From: CAZSLC01 sp964607675
GTDB taxonomy: Bacteria; Bacteroidota; Bacteroidia; Bacteroidales; UBA932
Direction of reading: 5' to 3'
NCBI GenBank assembly: GCA_964607675.1
Contig: CAZSLC010000004.1
Span: forward strand, 1 to 64,000
DNA: 64,000 bases
Shown here: piece after piece, positions 35,543 through 43,435 of the stretch
Layout: the number at the start of each line of letters is the position of its first letter
Position numbering within the stretch: the stretch's first letter is position 1
The notes under the pieces: model-generated
Told to the model about the DNA's origin: nothing
Databases searched by the model: none
Seen by the model: the letters and a program-made list of their open reading frames with translations, nothing else
Program-made: the position numbers and the translations under genes

Positions 35543-37105
35543 ATGGAAAAGAGGAAAATACGTTATCCGGTGGGGATACAGACATTTGAAAATATTCGTA
35601 CTGAGGATTATCTTTATATTGATAAGACTGAGTATGTATACAATCTTACTCATGATGTGTCGAAATATATATTCTTAAGTCGTCCGAGGAGATTCGGCAA
35701 GAGTCTTCTTACTTCTACTTTGGCTAGTTATTTCTCCGGGAAGAAAGAGCTCTTCGAGGGGCTTAAGATTATGGAGATGGAGAGAGAATGGGTGGAGTAT
35801 CCTGTGCTACATTTTGATATGAGTACGGCTAAGCATGCAGGGAAAGAGGATTTAATATTAGAATTAGAACTGAAATTACATAATTACGAAGTTATTTATG
35901 GTAAAGGAGAAGAAGAAGTAAAACCAAACCAACGCTTGCAAGGAATAATTAAGCGAGCATATGAACAAACAGGTAAAAAAGTAGTAGTCCTAATCGACGA
36001 ATACGATGCCCCACTACTAGATGTAATGCACGAAGATAGAGATTTACCAGTTCTTCGTGATGTGATGAGAAACTTCTACAGCCCCCTTAAGGCTTGTGAC
36101 CCTTATCTTAGATTCGTGTTTCTGACAGGTATTACTAAATTCTCACAGCTGAGTATTTTTAGTGAGCTGAATAATATTAAGAACATCAGTATGCTTGAAG
36201 GATATTCTGCTATATGCGGAATAACTGAAGAGGAAATAGTTTCTCAGATGTCAAAGGGAATAAAGGATTTTTCAGAAGCTCTGGAAGTCAGTGAGGAAGA
36301 GGTACTTAAAAAGCTTAAGACTAATTATGATGGCTACCATTTCTGCTGGCCGTCTCCCGATATTTATAATCCATTCAGCCTGCTGAATGCTTTTGCTGAT
36401 AAAAAATTTGATTCCTACTGGTTCGGGAGCGGCACGCCTACTTATCTGATAGAGATGCTTAGAAAGTATAATGTGACTCCCGACAGGATAGGTGCCAGTC
36501 ACGTCTTATCTTCATCATTTGATGCGCCTACTGAAAGGATGACGACCATAGAGCCATTACTCTATCAGAGTGGATATGTTACCATTAAGTCATATAATAA
36601 AATGACACAGCTTTATCATTTAGATATACCTAATAATGAAGTTCGTGTAGGACTAATGAGTAGTTTGCTTCCTAATTACATCGGAGCTAGCACTACACAA
36701 GGGATGACTACAGTCGCTCTCATGTATGGAGCCATATATGAAGAACGGATGGACGATGCCCTAAAACTCCTCCAAACCTTCCTTTCCACTATCCCTTACA
36801 CCGAGAATACCAATTACGAAGGGCACTATCAACAGATATTCTATATCATCTTCAGTCTGTTCGGCATGTATGTGGATTTAGAAGTCCGTACTAGCCAAGG
36901 ACGAGTAGACCTTGTGATGAAAACCCATAACGCGCTCTACCTAGTAGAATTAAAATTAGATTCCTCAGCTGATGCAGCCATAAACCAAATAGAGCTAAAG
37001 AACTACCCCGAACGCTTCTCCCTCTGCGGTCTCCCCATAGTGAAAGTGGGAATAAACTTCGATAGAGAGAAAAGAACTCTTGGGGAATGGAAGATATTGC
37101 GATAG
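35543..37105 (+). CDS. AAA-ATPase-like / PD-(D/E)XK nuclease protein (DUF1703 type)
   Basis: The 520-residue protein belongs to the AAA-ATPase-like plus PD-(D/E)XK (DUF1703) family, abundant and multicopy in Bacteroidales. The N-terminal half has YIDKTEYV, Walker A-like RPRRFGKSLL (near residues 49-58), Walker B VVVLIDEYDAP and FLTGITKFSQ. The C-terminus has the nuclease core GRVDLV followed by LVELKL. The function is unknown; defence or mobile roles have been proposed for relatives. It interrupts the nusB-yajC neighbourhood and has a patchy base composition: AT-rich around 35860-35960, C-rich around 36740-36830 and 36960-37060, unlike its neighbours. No transposase or inverted repeats were seen. 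Confidence 0.88.
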   Translation: MEKRKIRYPVGIQTFENIRTEDYLYIDKTEYVYNLTHDVSKYIFLSRPRRFGKSLLTSTLASYFSGKKELFEGLKIMEMEREWVEYPVLHFDMSTAKHAGKEDLILELELKLHNYEVIYGKGEEEVKPNQRLQGIIKRAYEQTGKKVVVLIDEYDAPLLDVMHEDRDLPVLRDVMRNFYSPLKACDPYLRFVFLTGITKFSQLSIFSELNNIKNISMLEGYSAICGITEEEIVSQMSKGIKDFSEALEVSEEEVLKKLKTNYDGYHFCWPSPDIYNPFSLLNAFADKKFDSYWFGSGTPTYLIEMLRKYNVTPDRIGASHVLSSSFDAPTERMTTIEPLLYQSGYVTIKSYNKMTQLYHLDIPNNEVRVGLMSSLLPNYIGASTTQGMTTVALMYGAIYEERMDDALKLLQTFLSTIPYTENTNYEGHYQQIFYIIFSLFGMYVDLEVRTSQGRVDLVMKTHNALYLVELKLDSSADAAINQIELKNYPERFSLCGLPIVKVGINFDREKRTLGEWKILR

Positions 37106-37160
37106 CGAGGTCAGCTATCAATTCTACTGCTGTAATTTTCCGTATTTCAGTTTTTTATAT

Positions 37161-37168
37161 TACTTTTG
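37161..37168 (+). promoter_or_regulatory. -7 promoter element for the yajC unit
   Basis: TACTTTTG matches TAnnTTTG and lies 30 bp before the ATG at 37199. It also supports rejecting the in-frame TTG at 37178, only 9 bp from the box. Confidence 0.6.
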
Positions 37169-37198
37169 TAATGCTAATTGAATATTAATATTAATAAC

Positions 37199-37522
37199 AT
37201 GGGAAATTTACTTTTTTTACTACAGACGCAAGCTGAGCCTGCTAAAGGTGCAGGAAATTACACATTCTTGATAATGATGGTGTTGATTTTTGTTGTAATG
37301 TATTTTTTTATGATTCGTCCACAACAAAAGAAACAAAAAGAGGTAGTAAAGTTTAGAGAATCTTTAAAGAAAGGTGATAAAATTGTCACAATTGGTGGGA
37401 TTTACGGAACAATAGTTGAGGTTAAAGAGACATCGTTGTTGGTTGAGATTGATAATAATGTTAAAATCAGGGTAGATAAATCATCTGTTGTGAAAGATGT
37501 TACCGACATTCCTGCAAAATAA
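37199..37522 (+). CDS. yajC: Preprotein translocase subunit YajC
   Basis: YajC (107 aa) is the small membrane partner of SecDF in the Sec holotranslocon. A hydrophobic helix (about residues 23-41, FLIMMVLIFVVMYFFMI) is followed by RPQQKKQKE and the conserved LKKGDKIVTIGGIYGTI. The ATG at 37199 is chosen over a TTG seven codons upstream. It begins the yajC-ybbR-coaE string usual for Bacteroidota; ybbR-like follows after 8 bp. Confidence 0.95.
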   Translation: MGNLLFLLQTQAEPAKGAGNYTFLIMMVLIFVVMYFFMIRPQQKKQKEVVKFRESLKKGDKIVTIGGIYGTIVEVKETSLLVEIDNNVKIRVDKSSVVKDVTDIPAK

Positions 37523-37530
37523 TTATTATT

Positions 37531-38514
37531 ATGGGGCCGGACCTCAAATTGAGTAAAAGAAACATTTTGGCGAAAGAGGGGAAAGAGTGGTTAATTCTAC
37601 TTCTGTCTCTTCTTTTGGCTTTTTTTGCTTGGGTGGTCCACAATCTTTCATCTCAATATCCTGTATATCTTCAATATCGTATTGAGGCTAAATCAAATCT
37701 ACCAGGGAGAGTCATGAAGTCTATTTCAGAAGATCTGATAGTCATAAGGGCTAATGCTACTGGCTTTTATATAATAGAAAATAGGTTGTTCGAAGAGGAT
37801 CCCTTGCTTATAGAGGTTGATTCAGAACACTTGATTCCTCAGGGGGGAAGTGATGATTCGTTTATTGTCAATATTGATGATGTAAAGGATGAACTATATG
37901 CTGCCATTGGCAATAAGGTTTCTGTGGAAAATATAACAACAAATAATGTGGTATTTACATTCCCAAAAATTAATTCTAAAAAAGTCCCGATAGTTCCTAA
38001 ATCGTCTATCACTTATTACGAGCAGTATATGATGGTTGGGGATATATATTTTACACCAGATAGTGTCACTGTTTATGGAGAGGATGAATATCTTGAGAAT
38101 ATCAATGTTGTCTATTCTGAAATCATATCAATTAAATCACTTAAAGAATCAACTAAAGGTGTTCAGCGTCTGGTAGTTCCTAAAAGGGTTGAACTTTCTG
38201 ATGACAAAATATATTATTCCATTATTGTTGATAGGTTTGTTGAAGAGAGTATTATTGTTCCGATTCAGTTGATATTTCCAGAAGCGAAAGGAGAACTTAT
38301 TGCAATTCCCTCGAGGGTTAATGTTACATATCGTCAATCATTTTCTTATCGTAAGAAATATACAGAGAAGGACTTTTCTTTGGTTGTGTCGTATTCAGAT
38401 TTTTTAAACTCAATAGATTCAAAAGTTGTTCCCGAAATGAAAAAGATGCCAGCAGAGGTTTATGATATTTACATATATCCAAGGTTCGTTGAGTGTATTT
38501 TTATTGAAAATTAA
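37531..38514 (+). CDS. YbbR-like domain protein
   Basis: The protein (327 aa) has one N-terminal membrane helix (about residues 19-38, EWLILLLSLLLAFFAWVV) followed by extracytoplasmic beta-rich repeats of the YbbR type (for example YRIEAKSNLPG, VPIVPKSSITYYEQYMMVG and DSVTVYGEDEYL). In Firmicutes YbbR/CdaR regulates the diadenylate cyclase CdaA. No cdaA is seen nearby here, so that role is not implied. Its fixed place between yajC and coaE in Bacteroidota suggests an envelope function. Confidence 0.82.
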   Translation: MGPDLKLSKRNILAKEGKEWLILLLSLLLAFFAWVVHNLSSQYPVYLQYRIEAKSNLPGRVMKSISEDLIVIRANATGFYIIENRLFEEDPLLIEVDSEHLIPQGGSDDSFIVNIDDVKDELYAAIGNKVSVENITTNNVVFTFPKINSKKVPIVPKSSITYYEQYMMVGDIYFTPDSVTVYGEDEYLENINVVYSEIISIKSLKESTKGVQRLVVPKRVELSDDKIYYSIIVDRFVEESIIVPIQLIFPEAKGELIAIPSRVNVTYRQSFSYRKKYTEKDFSLVVSYSDFLNSIDSKVVPEMKKMPAEVYDIYIYPRFVECIFIEN

Positions 38515-38525
38515 ATATTGGGGAG

Positions 38526-39125
38526 ATGAATACACTTATTGTAACAGGGGGAATGGGAAGTGGAAAAAGTTACATTTTAAAAATTTTTTCTTATTTGGGA
38601 GTTCCAATTTACATGGCTGATGAGAAGACAAAAGAACTCTATGCTAACGACGAAGAGTTGCAGAATTCAATTAATAGTTTGTTCAAGGCCAATATTTTTA
38701 TAAAAGGACACTTTGACAAAGATCTGATGGCCTCTTTGATATTTTCTAATAAGAAGATGTTGACACAATTGGAAGAGGTAGTTCATCCAATTGTATGCAA
38801 TGATTTTGTTAAGTGGCGCGACTCATTTAAGGAAAATGACGTTCCATTTGTAATAATGGAATCGGCAATATTCCTTGAAAAACCAATTTTACATTCACTT
38901 TCAGATAAGATACTAACAATCTCATCTCCTATTCAGTTAAGATATAAGAGAATCAGAAAAAGAGATAATATATCTGATGAGAAGATTGGTGAAAGGTTGA
39001 AGAACCAGTGGTCAGATCAGCAAAGGATAGATAAATCAGATTTTGTGATTTATTCAGATGAAGTTCAGCCCATTCTACCACAAGTGTTAAAAGTATATAA
39101 TTATATGAAAAATGGGAAATTTTAG
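38526..39125 (+). CDS. coaE: Dephospho-CoA kinase
   Basis: CoaE (199 aa) performs the last step of coenzyme A synthesis, phosphorylating the 3'-hydroxyl of dephospho-CoA. The P-loop is GGMGSGKS (residues 8-15), followed by YMADEKTKEL, EEVVHPIV and RYKRIRKRD in the usual order. Length is typical. The last 14 bp overlap the start of the TerB/DnaJ gene, indicating translational coupling. Confidence 0.95.
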   Translation: MNTLIVTGGMGSGKSYILKIFSYLGVPIYMADEKTKELYANDEELQNSINSLFKANIFIKGHFDKDLMASLIFSNKKMLTQLEEVVHPIVCNDFVKWRDSFKENDVPFVIMESAIFLEKPILHSLSDKILTISSPIQLRYKRIRKRDNISDEKIGERLKNQWSDQQRIDKSDFVIYSDEVQPILPQVLKVYNYMKNGKF

Positions 39126-39837
39126 TAAATGGATTATCGGTGCCATTGGATGGGCAGTAGCTGGCCCTATTGGTGGCTTGCTTGGATTTGGCTTAGGCTC
39201 TATTATTGATGGTGTTTCCTCTCCATCTACTATTGTCAAAGGAAGTAGTACAGGACCCAGAAATAGTTTTTTGTTATCATTTCTCGTCTTAACTTCTGCT
39301 GTAATGAGGGCAGATGGGAAGGTGATGAAATCTGAACTTGAGTATGTTAAGCAATTCATAACTCGCAATTTTGGGGAACATGCGGTAAGAGAGGCACTTG
39401 ATATACTAAAAGAACTTTTAAAAAAAGATGTAGATATAGAGAAAGTCTCACAACAGATTAGTGCAAACATGAATATCAGTGAGAGAATTCAACTTTTTTA
39501 TTATCTGTGTGGAATTGCGCAATCGGATGGAGCCTTTACATCAGTAGAAAAGGATTTGCTTTTAAGGATCTCTTTGTATTTAGGAATCACTAAGTCGGAT
39601 ACTGATTCTGTTTTTTCTATGTTTGGCACAACGATTGACGATGCATATAGTGTGTTGGAGATTGCCCCATCAGCTACTGATGAAGAGGTGAAAAAAGCTT
39701 ACAAAAAAATGGCTATGAAAAACCATCCAGACAAAGTGGCATCTCTTGGAGAAGATGTCAGAAAAGCGGCAGAAGAGAAGTTTAAATCCATTTCTTCTGC
39801 TTATGAACAAATTAAAAAATCAAGAGGAATTAATTAG
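39112..39837 (+). CDS. TerB-DnaJ fusion protein (DjlA-like co-chaperone)
   Basis: The product (241 aa) has a glycine-rich hydrophobic N-terminus (residues about 8-32), a TerB-like helical domain (about 55-165, with AVMRADGKVMKSELEYVKQF and IAQSDGAFTSVEKDLL) and a C-terminal J domain with the DnaK-stimulating HPD tripeptide (H205-P206-D207). This is the DjlA architecture: a membrane-associated co-chaperone that recruits DnaK. Which client it serves is unknown. It overlaps coaE by 14 bp. Confidence 0.9.
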   Translation: MGNFSKWIIGAIGWAVAGPIGGLLGFGLGSIIDGVSSPSTIVKGSSTGPRNSFLLSFLVLTSAVMRADGKVMKSELEYVKQFITRNFGEHAVREALDILKELLKKDVDIEKVSQQISANMNISERIQLFYYLCGIAQSDGAFTSVEKDLLLRISLYLGITKSDTDSVFSMFGTTIDDAYSVLEIAPSATDEEVKKAYKKMAMKNHPDKVASLGEDVRKAAEEKFKSISSAYEQIKKSRGIN

Positions 39838-39871
39838 AATATTTATAGTTTCTTAATAAAATCAATAGAAT

Positions 39872-40438
39872 ATGGCAACAGATTTACAAAAAATTATTTC
39901 GATTTCTGGTGAAAGTGGATTGTATCAATACCTCTCACAAGGTAAAAACAGTGTTATTGCAGAATCGTTATCTACAAAAAAGAGAACATCTTATGGTATG
40001 AATTCAAGAGTCACATCCCTTTCGGATATATCTATTTATACCGATAGTGATGAGATTTCACTAAAAGATTTGTTTCTTAAAATGAAAAGTAAACTAGGAG
40101 AGGAGTCGGCCCCCGATCATAAGGCTGAAGCCAAAGTGTTAGTTTCTTTCTTTGAGGAGGTTCTTCCCAATTATGATAGAGACAAATTTTATACTTCGCA
40201 TATGAAGAAAATTGTGCAATGGTACAATATTTTAAAAGAATTTGCATCTTTAGAATTTGTAGAAGAAGAGAAGAAAGAAGATGAAAAAGTGGGCGAAGCT
40301 AAAGCAGATGAAGCCAAAGTCCCTGCAAAGCCTAAAAAGAATCAATCTGACAAGGTTGCCGCTAAGGTAAAGGCTCCAAAATCAGGTGTGGCAAAGGCAA
40401 AAAGTGCCTCATTACCTCGTAAAAGCGGTAATTCCTAA
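39872..40438 (+). CDS. DUF5606 family protein
   Basis: The protein (188 aa) begins with MATDLQKIISISGESGLYQY and RVTSLSDISIYTDSDEISL, matching the DUF5606 family of Bacteroidota. The conserved part spans about residues 1-130. The rest is a low-complexity tail of lysine, alanine and glutamate (about 131-188), which looks disordered and positively charged at the end, suggesting nucleic-acid or membrane contact. No function is known. It lies between the TerB-DnaJ gene (34 bp) and rimO (3 bp). Confidence 0.85.
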   Translation: MATDLQKIISISGESGLYQYLSQGKNSVIAESLSTKKRTSYGMNSRVTSLSDISIYTDSDEISLKDLFLKMKSKLGEESAPDHKAEAKVLVSFFEEVLPNYDRDKFYTSHMKKIVQWYNILKEFASLEFVEEEKKEDEKVGEAKADEAKVPAKPKKNQSDKVAAKVKAPKSGVAKAKSASLPRKSGNS

Positions 40439-40441
40439 TAT

Positions 40442-41758
40442 ATGAGAGTCCAACTTCTGACACTTGGGTGTTCGAAGAATAGGGTTGACTCCGAACACCT
40501 TCTCAAACAGTTGGAGGCCTTTGGTATTGAGATTTCTCCTGAAGGGGAGAGTTTGGTTGACGCCAATGTTGATCTTTTTATCATAAATACATGTGGGTTT
40601 ATCAATGATGCCAAGGAGGAGTCAATTGAGGCTATATTGGATGCAGTTGAGGCTAAAAAGAGAGGGTATATTTCAAAACTGTTTGTGTTTGGATGCCTTT
40701 CTCAGAGGTATAAAAAAGATTTGATCACTGAGATACCTGAGGTGGATGCCTTCTTTGGTGCTTACGATATAGATAATATATTGGCTGCATTGTCAATTCC
40801 TTTCAAAAAAGATTTACTCACCCAAAGGTTTCTTACGACCCCTTCTCATTATGCATATTTAAAGATAGCGGAGGGTTGTGATAGAAGATGCTCTTATTGT
40901 GCAATACCAAACATAAGGGGCAATAATGTCTCTATTCCCATTGAAACATTGGTAAAGGAGGCAAATTCTCTTGTGGCTAAAGGGGTCAAAGAGTTGATTG
41001 TCATAGCTCAGGATACCACCTATTATGGTATAGATATATACAAAAAACGTTCTCTTGGAAATCTCTTGAAAGAATTAGAAAAAATAGAGGGGTTAGAGTG
41101 GATTAGAATTCACTATTCTTATCCAGACTCTTTTCCAGAGGATGTTTTGGACATCATGGCTACATCTGATAAAGTGTGCAAATATATAGATATTCCACTG
41201 CAACACTCTTCTTCAAAAGTCCTTGACTTGATGCATAGGTCTATTGATGGAGTGCAGACACGTTCTTTGGTCAAAAGAATGAGAGAGAAGGTCCCAGGGA
41301 TAGTAATCAGAACTACAATGATGGTGGGACACCCTGGTGAGGGGAGGGGGGAGTTCAACGACCTTATTAAATTTGTCAAGGAGTATCCATTTGAAAGGCT
41401 TGGGGCTTTTACCTACTCTCAAGAGGAGGGAACGTGGGGTGCTGCCAATCTTGAAGATAAAATTTCTCAAAAGGTTAAGAATAGCAGATATGAACAATTG
41501 ATGGAAATACAATCTGAAATATCACTTAGATTCAACCTTTCACGTATTGGAACAGTGGAAAAAGTGATAGTCGATTCATTTTCAGATGGCATATTTTATG
41601 CAAGATCATCCAAAGAGAGCCCCGAAGTAGATGGAGATATTTTAATATATGGAGACTTCGATTCAACTATTATAGGTACATTTGTAAATGTGAAAATCAT
41701 CTCAGCCAATGAATATGACTTGGTTGGAGAAATAATAGATAGATATGAGACTTCTTGA
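40442..41758 (+). CDS. rimO: Ribosomal protein uS12 methylthiotransferase RimO
   Basis: RimO (438 aa) adds a methylthio group to an aspartate of ribosomal protein uS12. The N-terminal UPF0004 domain has LTLGCSKNRVDSE (C10), NTCGFI and FGCLSQRY, whose cysteines bind the auxiliary cluster. The radical SAM cluster is held by CDRRCSYC (C146, C150, C153). A TRAM domain closes the C-terminus. SKNRVDSE distinguishes RimO from MiaB. It overlaps fabG by 14 bp. Confidence 0.96.
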   Translation: MRVQLLTLGCSKNRVDSEHLLKQLEAFGIEISPEGESLVDANVDLFIINTCGFINDAKEESIEAILDAVEAKKRGYISKLFVFGCLSQRYKKDLITEIPEVDAFFGAYDIDNILAALSIPFKKDLLTQRFLTTPSHYAYLKIAEGCDRRCSYCAIPNIRGNNVSIPIETLVKEANSLVAKGVKELIVIAQDTTYYGIDIYKKRSLGNLLKELEKIEGLEWIRIHYSYPDSFPEDVLDIMATSDKVCKYIDIPLQHSSSKVLDLMHRSIDGVQTRSLVKRMREKVPGIVIRTTMMVGHPGEGRGEFNDLIKFVKEYPFERLGAFTYSQEEGTWGAANLEDKISQKVKNSRYEQLMEIQSEISLRFNLSRIGTVEKVIVDSFSDGIFYARSSKESPEVDGDILIYGDFDSTIIGTFVNVKIISANEYDLVGEIIDRYETS

Positions 41759-42491
41759 AAACAAAGTGGCTTTTATTACAGGAGCTGCAAAGGGGATTGG
41801 AAAATCAATAGCCCTTGAATTTGCGTCAAATGGTGCAAATATTGTATTCACTGATTTGGTTATCAATGATGCAGCAGAGCAAACAAAATCAGAAATAGAG
41901 GCATTAGGGGTGAAAGTCTTAGCTATTGCATCCAATGCATCTATCTTCGAAGAGGCCCATTCTGCTGTTGAAAAAGCAGTAGAATCATTTGGTGCAATTG
42001 ATATATTGGTCAACAATGCTGGCATAACAAAAGATGGCCTTCTTATGAGAATGTCAGAACAGCAGTGGGATAGTGTCATAAATGTAAATCTAAAATCGGC
42101 ATTTAATTTTTGTCACGCCGTAGCACCGATTATGATGCGCCAAAGGGGAGGTTCAATAATTAATATGAGTAGCATAGTGGGGCTTTCTGGCAATGTTGGA
42201 CAAGCCAATTATGCTGCATCCAAAGGGGGAATGATAGCTTTGGCAAAATCAATAGCTCAGGAATTGGGCTCCAGAGGGGTGAGGGCCAATGCAGTGGCAC
42301 CAGGTTTTGTCCTTACAGACATGACAATGGCATTGCCAGAAGATGTCAGAAAAGGGTGGGAGGCTAAGATCCCTCTCAGAAGGGGGGCAAATGTCAATGA
42401 GATTGCAAAGGTGTGCCTATTTTTGGCATCAGACTTGTCTTCATATGTCACAGGGCAGGTCATCTCTGTATGTGGTGGAATGCACATGTAA
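41745..42491 (+). CDS. fabG: 3-oxoacyl-[acyl-carrier-protein] reductase
   Basis: The enzyme (248 aa) is a classical short-chain dehydrogenase. It has the cofactor motif TGAAKGIG (residues 12-19), NNAG, and the catalytic Ser-Tyr-Lys set with Y156 and K160 in YAASKGG. GFVLTDMT and the C-terminal GQVISVCGGMHM match FabG, the NADPH-dependent reductase of fatty-acid elongation. A related SDR with another substrate cannot be ruled out, because no other fab genes are adjacent. Confidence 0.88.
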   Translation: MRLLENKVAFITGAAKGIGKSIALEFASNGANIVFTDLVINDAAEQTKSEIEALGVKVLAIASNASIFEEAHSAVEKAVESFGAIDILVNNAGITKDGLLMRMSEQQWDSVINVNLKSAFNFCHAVAPIMMRQRGGSIINMSSIVGLSGNVGQANYAASKGGMIALAKSIAQELGSRGVRANAVAPGFVLTDMTMALPEDVRKGWEAKIPLRRGANVNEIAKVCLFLASDLSSYVTGQVISVCGGMHM

Positions 42492-42502
42492 ATTTTATTA
42501 TT

Positions 42503-43432
42503 ATGAGAAAATTGTATTTTTCATTTTTATTTATTTTTGCCATTATCTCTTGTGGCCCGATACCGTTATATGTCAACATCGAAATGAAAAAAGACTCTCC
42601 GTTAGAGTCGTTAGTTGATACAGATATCGCATTGTTAACTGTAAATCCGAAAGGGGATAAAGATAGCCTCTTATTAAATGCCATGGCGAATGGTTTTGCC
42701 GAAAAATTTGAAGAGGATAGAGCGATAGCAAATAGAGCTTTACCAATCTATTCATTGTTGAGTGAAGAGGTAAATATTAAAGATTCTCTTTTTGTTGATT
42801 ATATCTCTGCTTCTATTCCAAGTAGGTATCTGTTCTTTATAGATTCATTGATTGTAGCGGATTATATTGTTGATAATTCATCTAATAATCGTGCCTACTC
42901 CGAAGGAGAATTTTTCAATCAAACAAAAGTGATGCTCCCATTCTCTGTATCGATCAATTTAATTGATTCTTATTCTCGCTCAATTATAAATAGCACTAAC
43001 CACAAAGATTCACTTGTGTGGACTATTTTAGGTAAAGGGGACATTAAATCTGTCGAGGCAGTTGCAAAGGTTAATTCCGCCATTAAAGATGCATTTAAAA
43101 AATATGGCAATGAAATAGCCTCTGAACTCTCTCCCCAGTGGGAGACTCAATCAAGAATGGTGATAACATACGATAATGAAAAGTGGTTGAATGCTTTTGA
43201 TTTTGCTGAGAATTTTAAATGGTCTGAAGCTATTGATATATGGCTTCAAGAGGTGAAAAGTGATAATCCTAAGAAGGCAGCATACGCTGCATATAATATA
43301 GCCAATGCATTTGAGGTGTTAGAACAATACGATCTCGCTAAAAAATGGCTTGATTTTGCTAAATCTAAATACCATTTTCGCGAGATCGAAGAACTCAGAG
43401 CCCTTATTGAGAGCTCTGAGAGATCAAAATAG
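42503..43432 (+). CDS. Lipoprotein with C-terminal TPR-like helices (DUF6340-like)
   Basis: From ATG 42503 the protein is 309 aa. It begins MRKLYFSFLFIFAIISC, a lipoprotein signal with cysteine 17, which decides the start over in-frame upstream codons inside fabG. The first half has DTDIALLTVNPKGDKDSLLLNAMANG and resembles Bacteroidota lipoproteins grouped as DUF6340, though I am not certain. The end (about residues 230-300) has a TPR-like pattern (SEAIDIWLQEVK, AAYNIANAFEVLEQYDLAKKWL). No surface-export motif is obvious after the cysteine. It is the last gene of the yajC-fabG unit, ending 3 bp before the convergent protease gene. Confidence 0.75.
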   Translation: MRKLYFSFLFIFAIISCGPIPLYVNIEMKKDSPLESLVDTDIALLTVNPKGDKDSLLLNAMANGFAEKFEEDRAIANRALPIYSLLSEEVNIKDSLFVDYISASIPSRYLFFIDSLIVADYIVDNSSNNRAYSEGEFFNQTKVMLPFSVSINLIDSYSRSIINSTNHKDSLVWTILGKGDIKSVEAVAKVNSAIKDAFKKYGNEIASELSPQWETQSRMVITYDNEKWLNAFDFAENFKWSEAIDIWLQEVKSDNPKKAAYAAYNIANAFEVLEQYDLAKKWLDFAKSKYHFREIEELRALIESSERSK

Positions 43433-43435
43433 ACA

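Noticed and set aside
37101..37119. GATAGC/GCTATC hairpin after the AAA/PD-(D/E)XK gene as a terminator
   Set aside because: The stem is only 6 bp, includes the stop codon and has no T-run after it.
35414..37198. Insertion sequence or prophage remnant around the AAA/PD-(D/E)XK gene
   Set aside because: No transposase, integrase, terminal inverted repeats or target duplication were visible by eye.
42413..42502. Upstream extension of the lipoprotein gene into fabG
   Set aside because: The start at 42503 gives a clean lipoprotein signal peptide; the extension would bury it.
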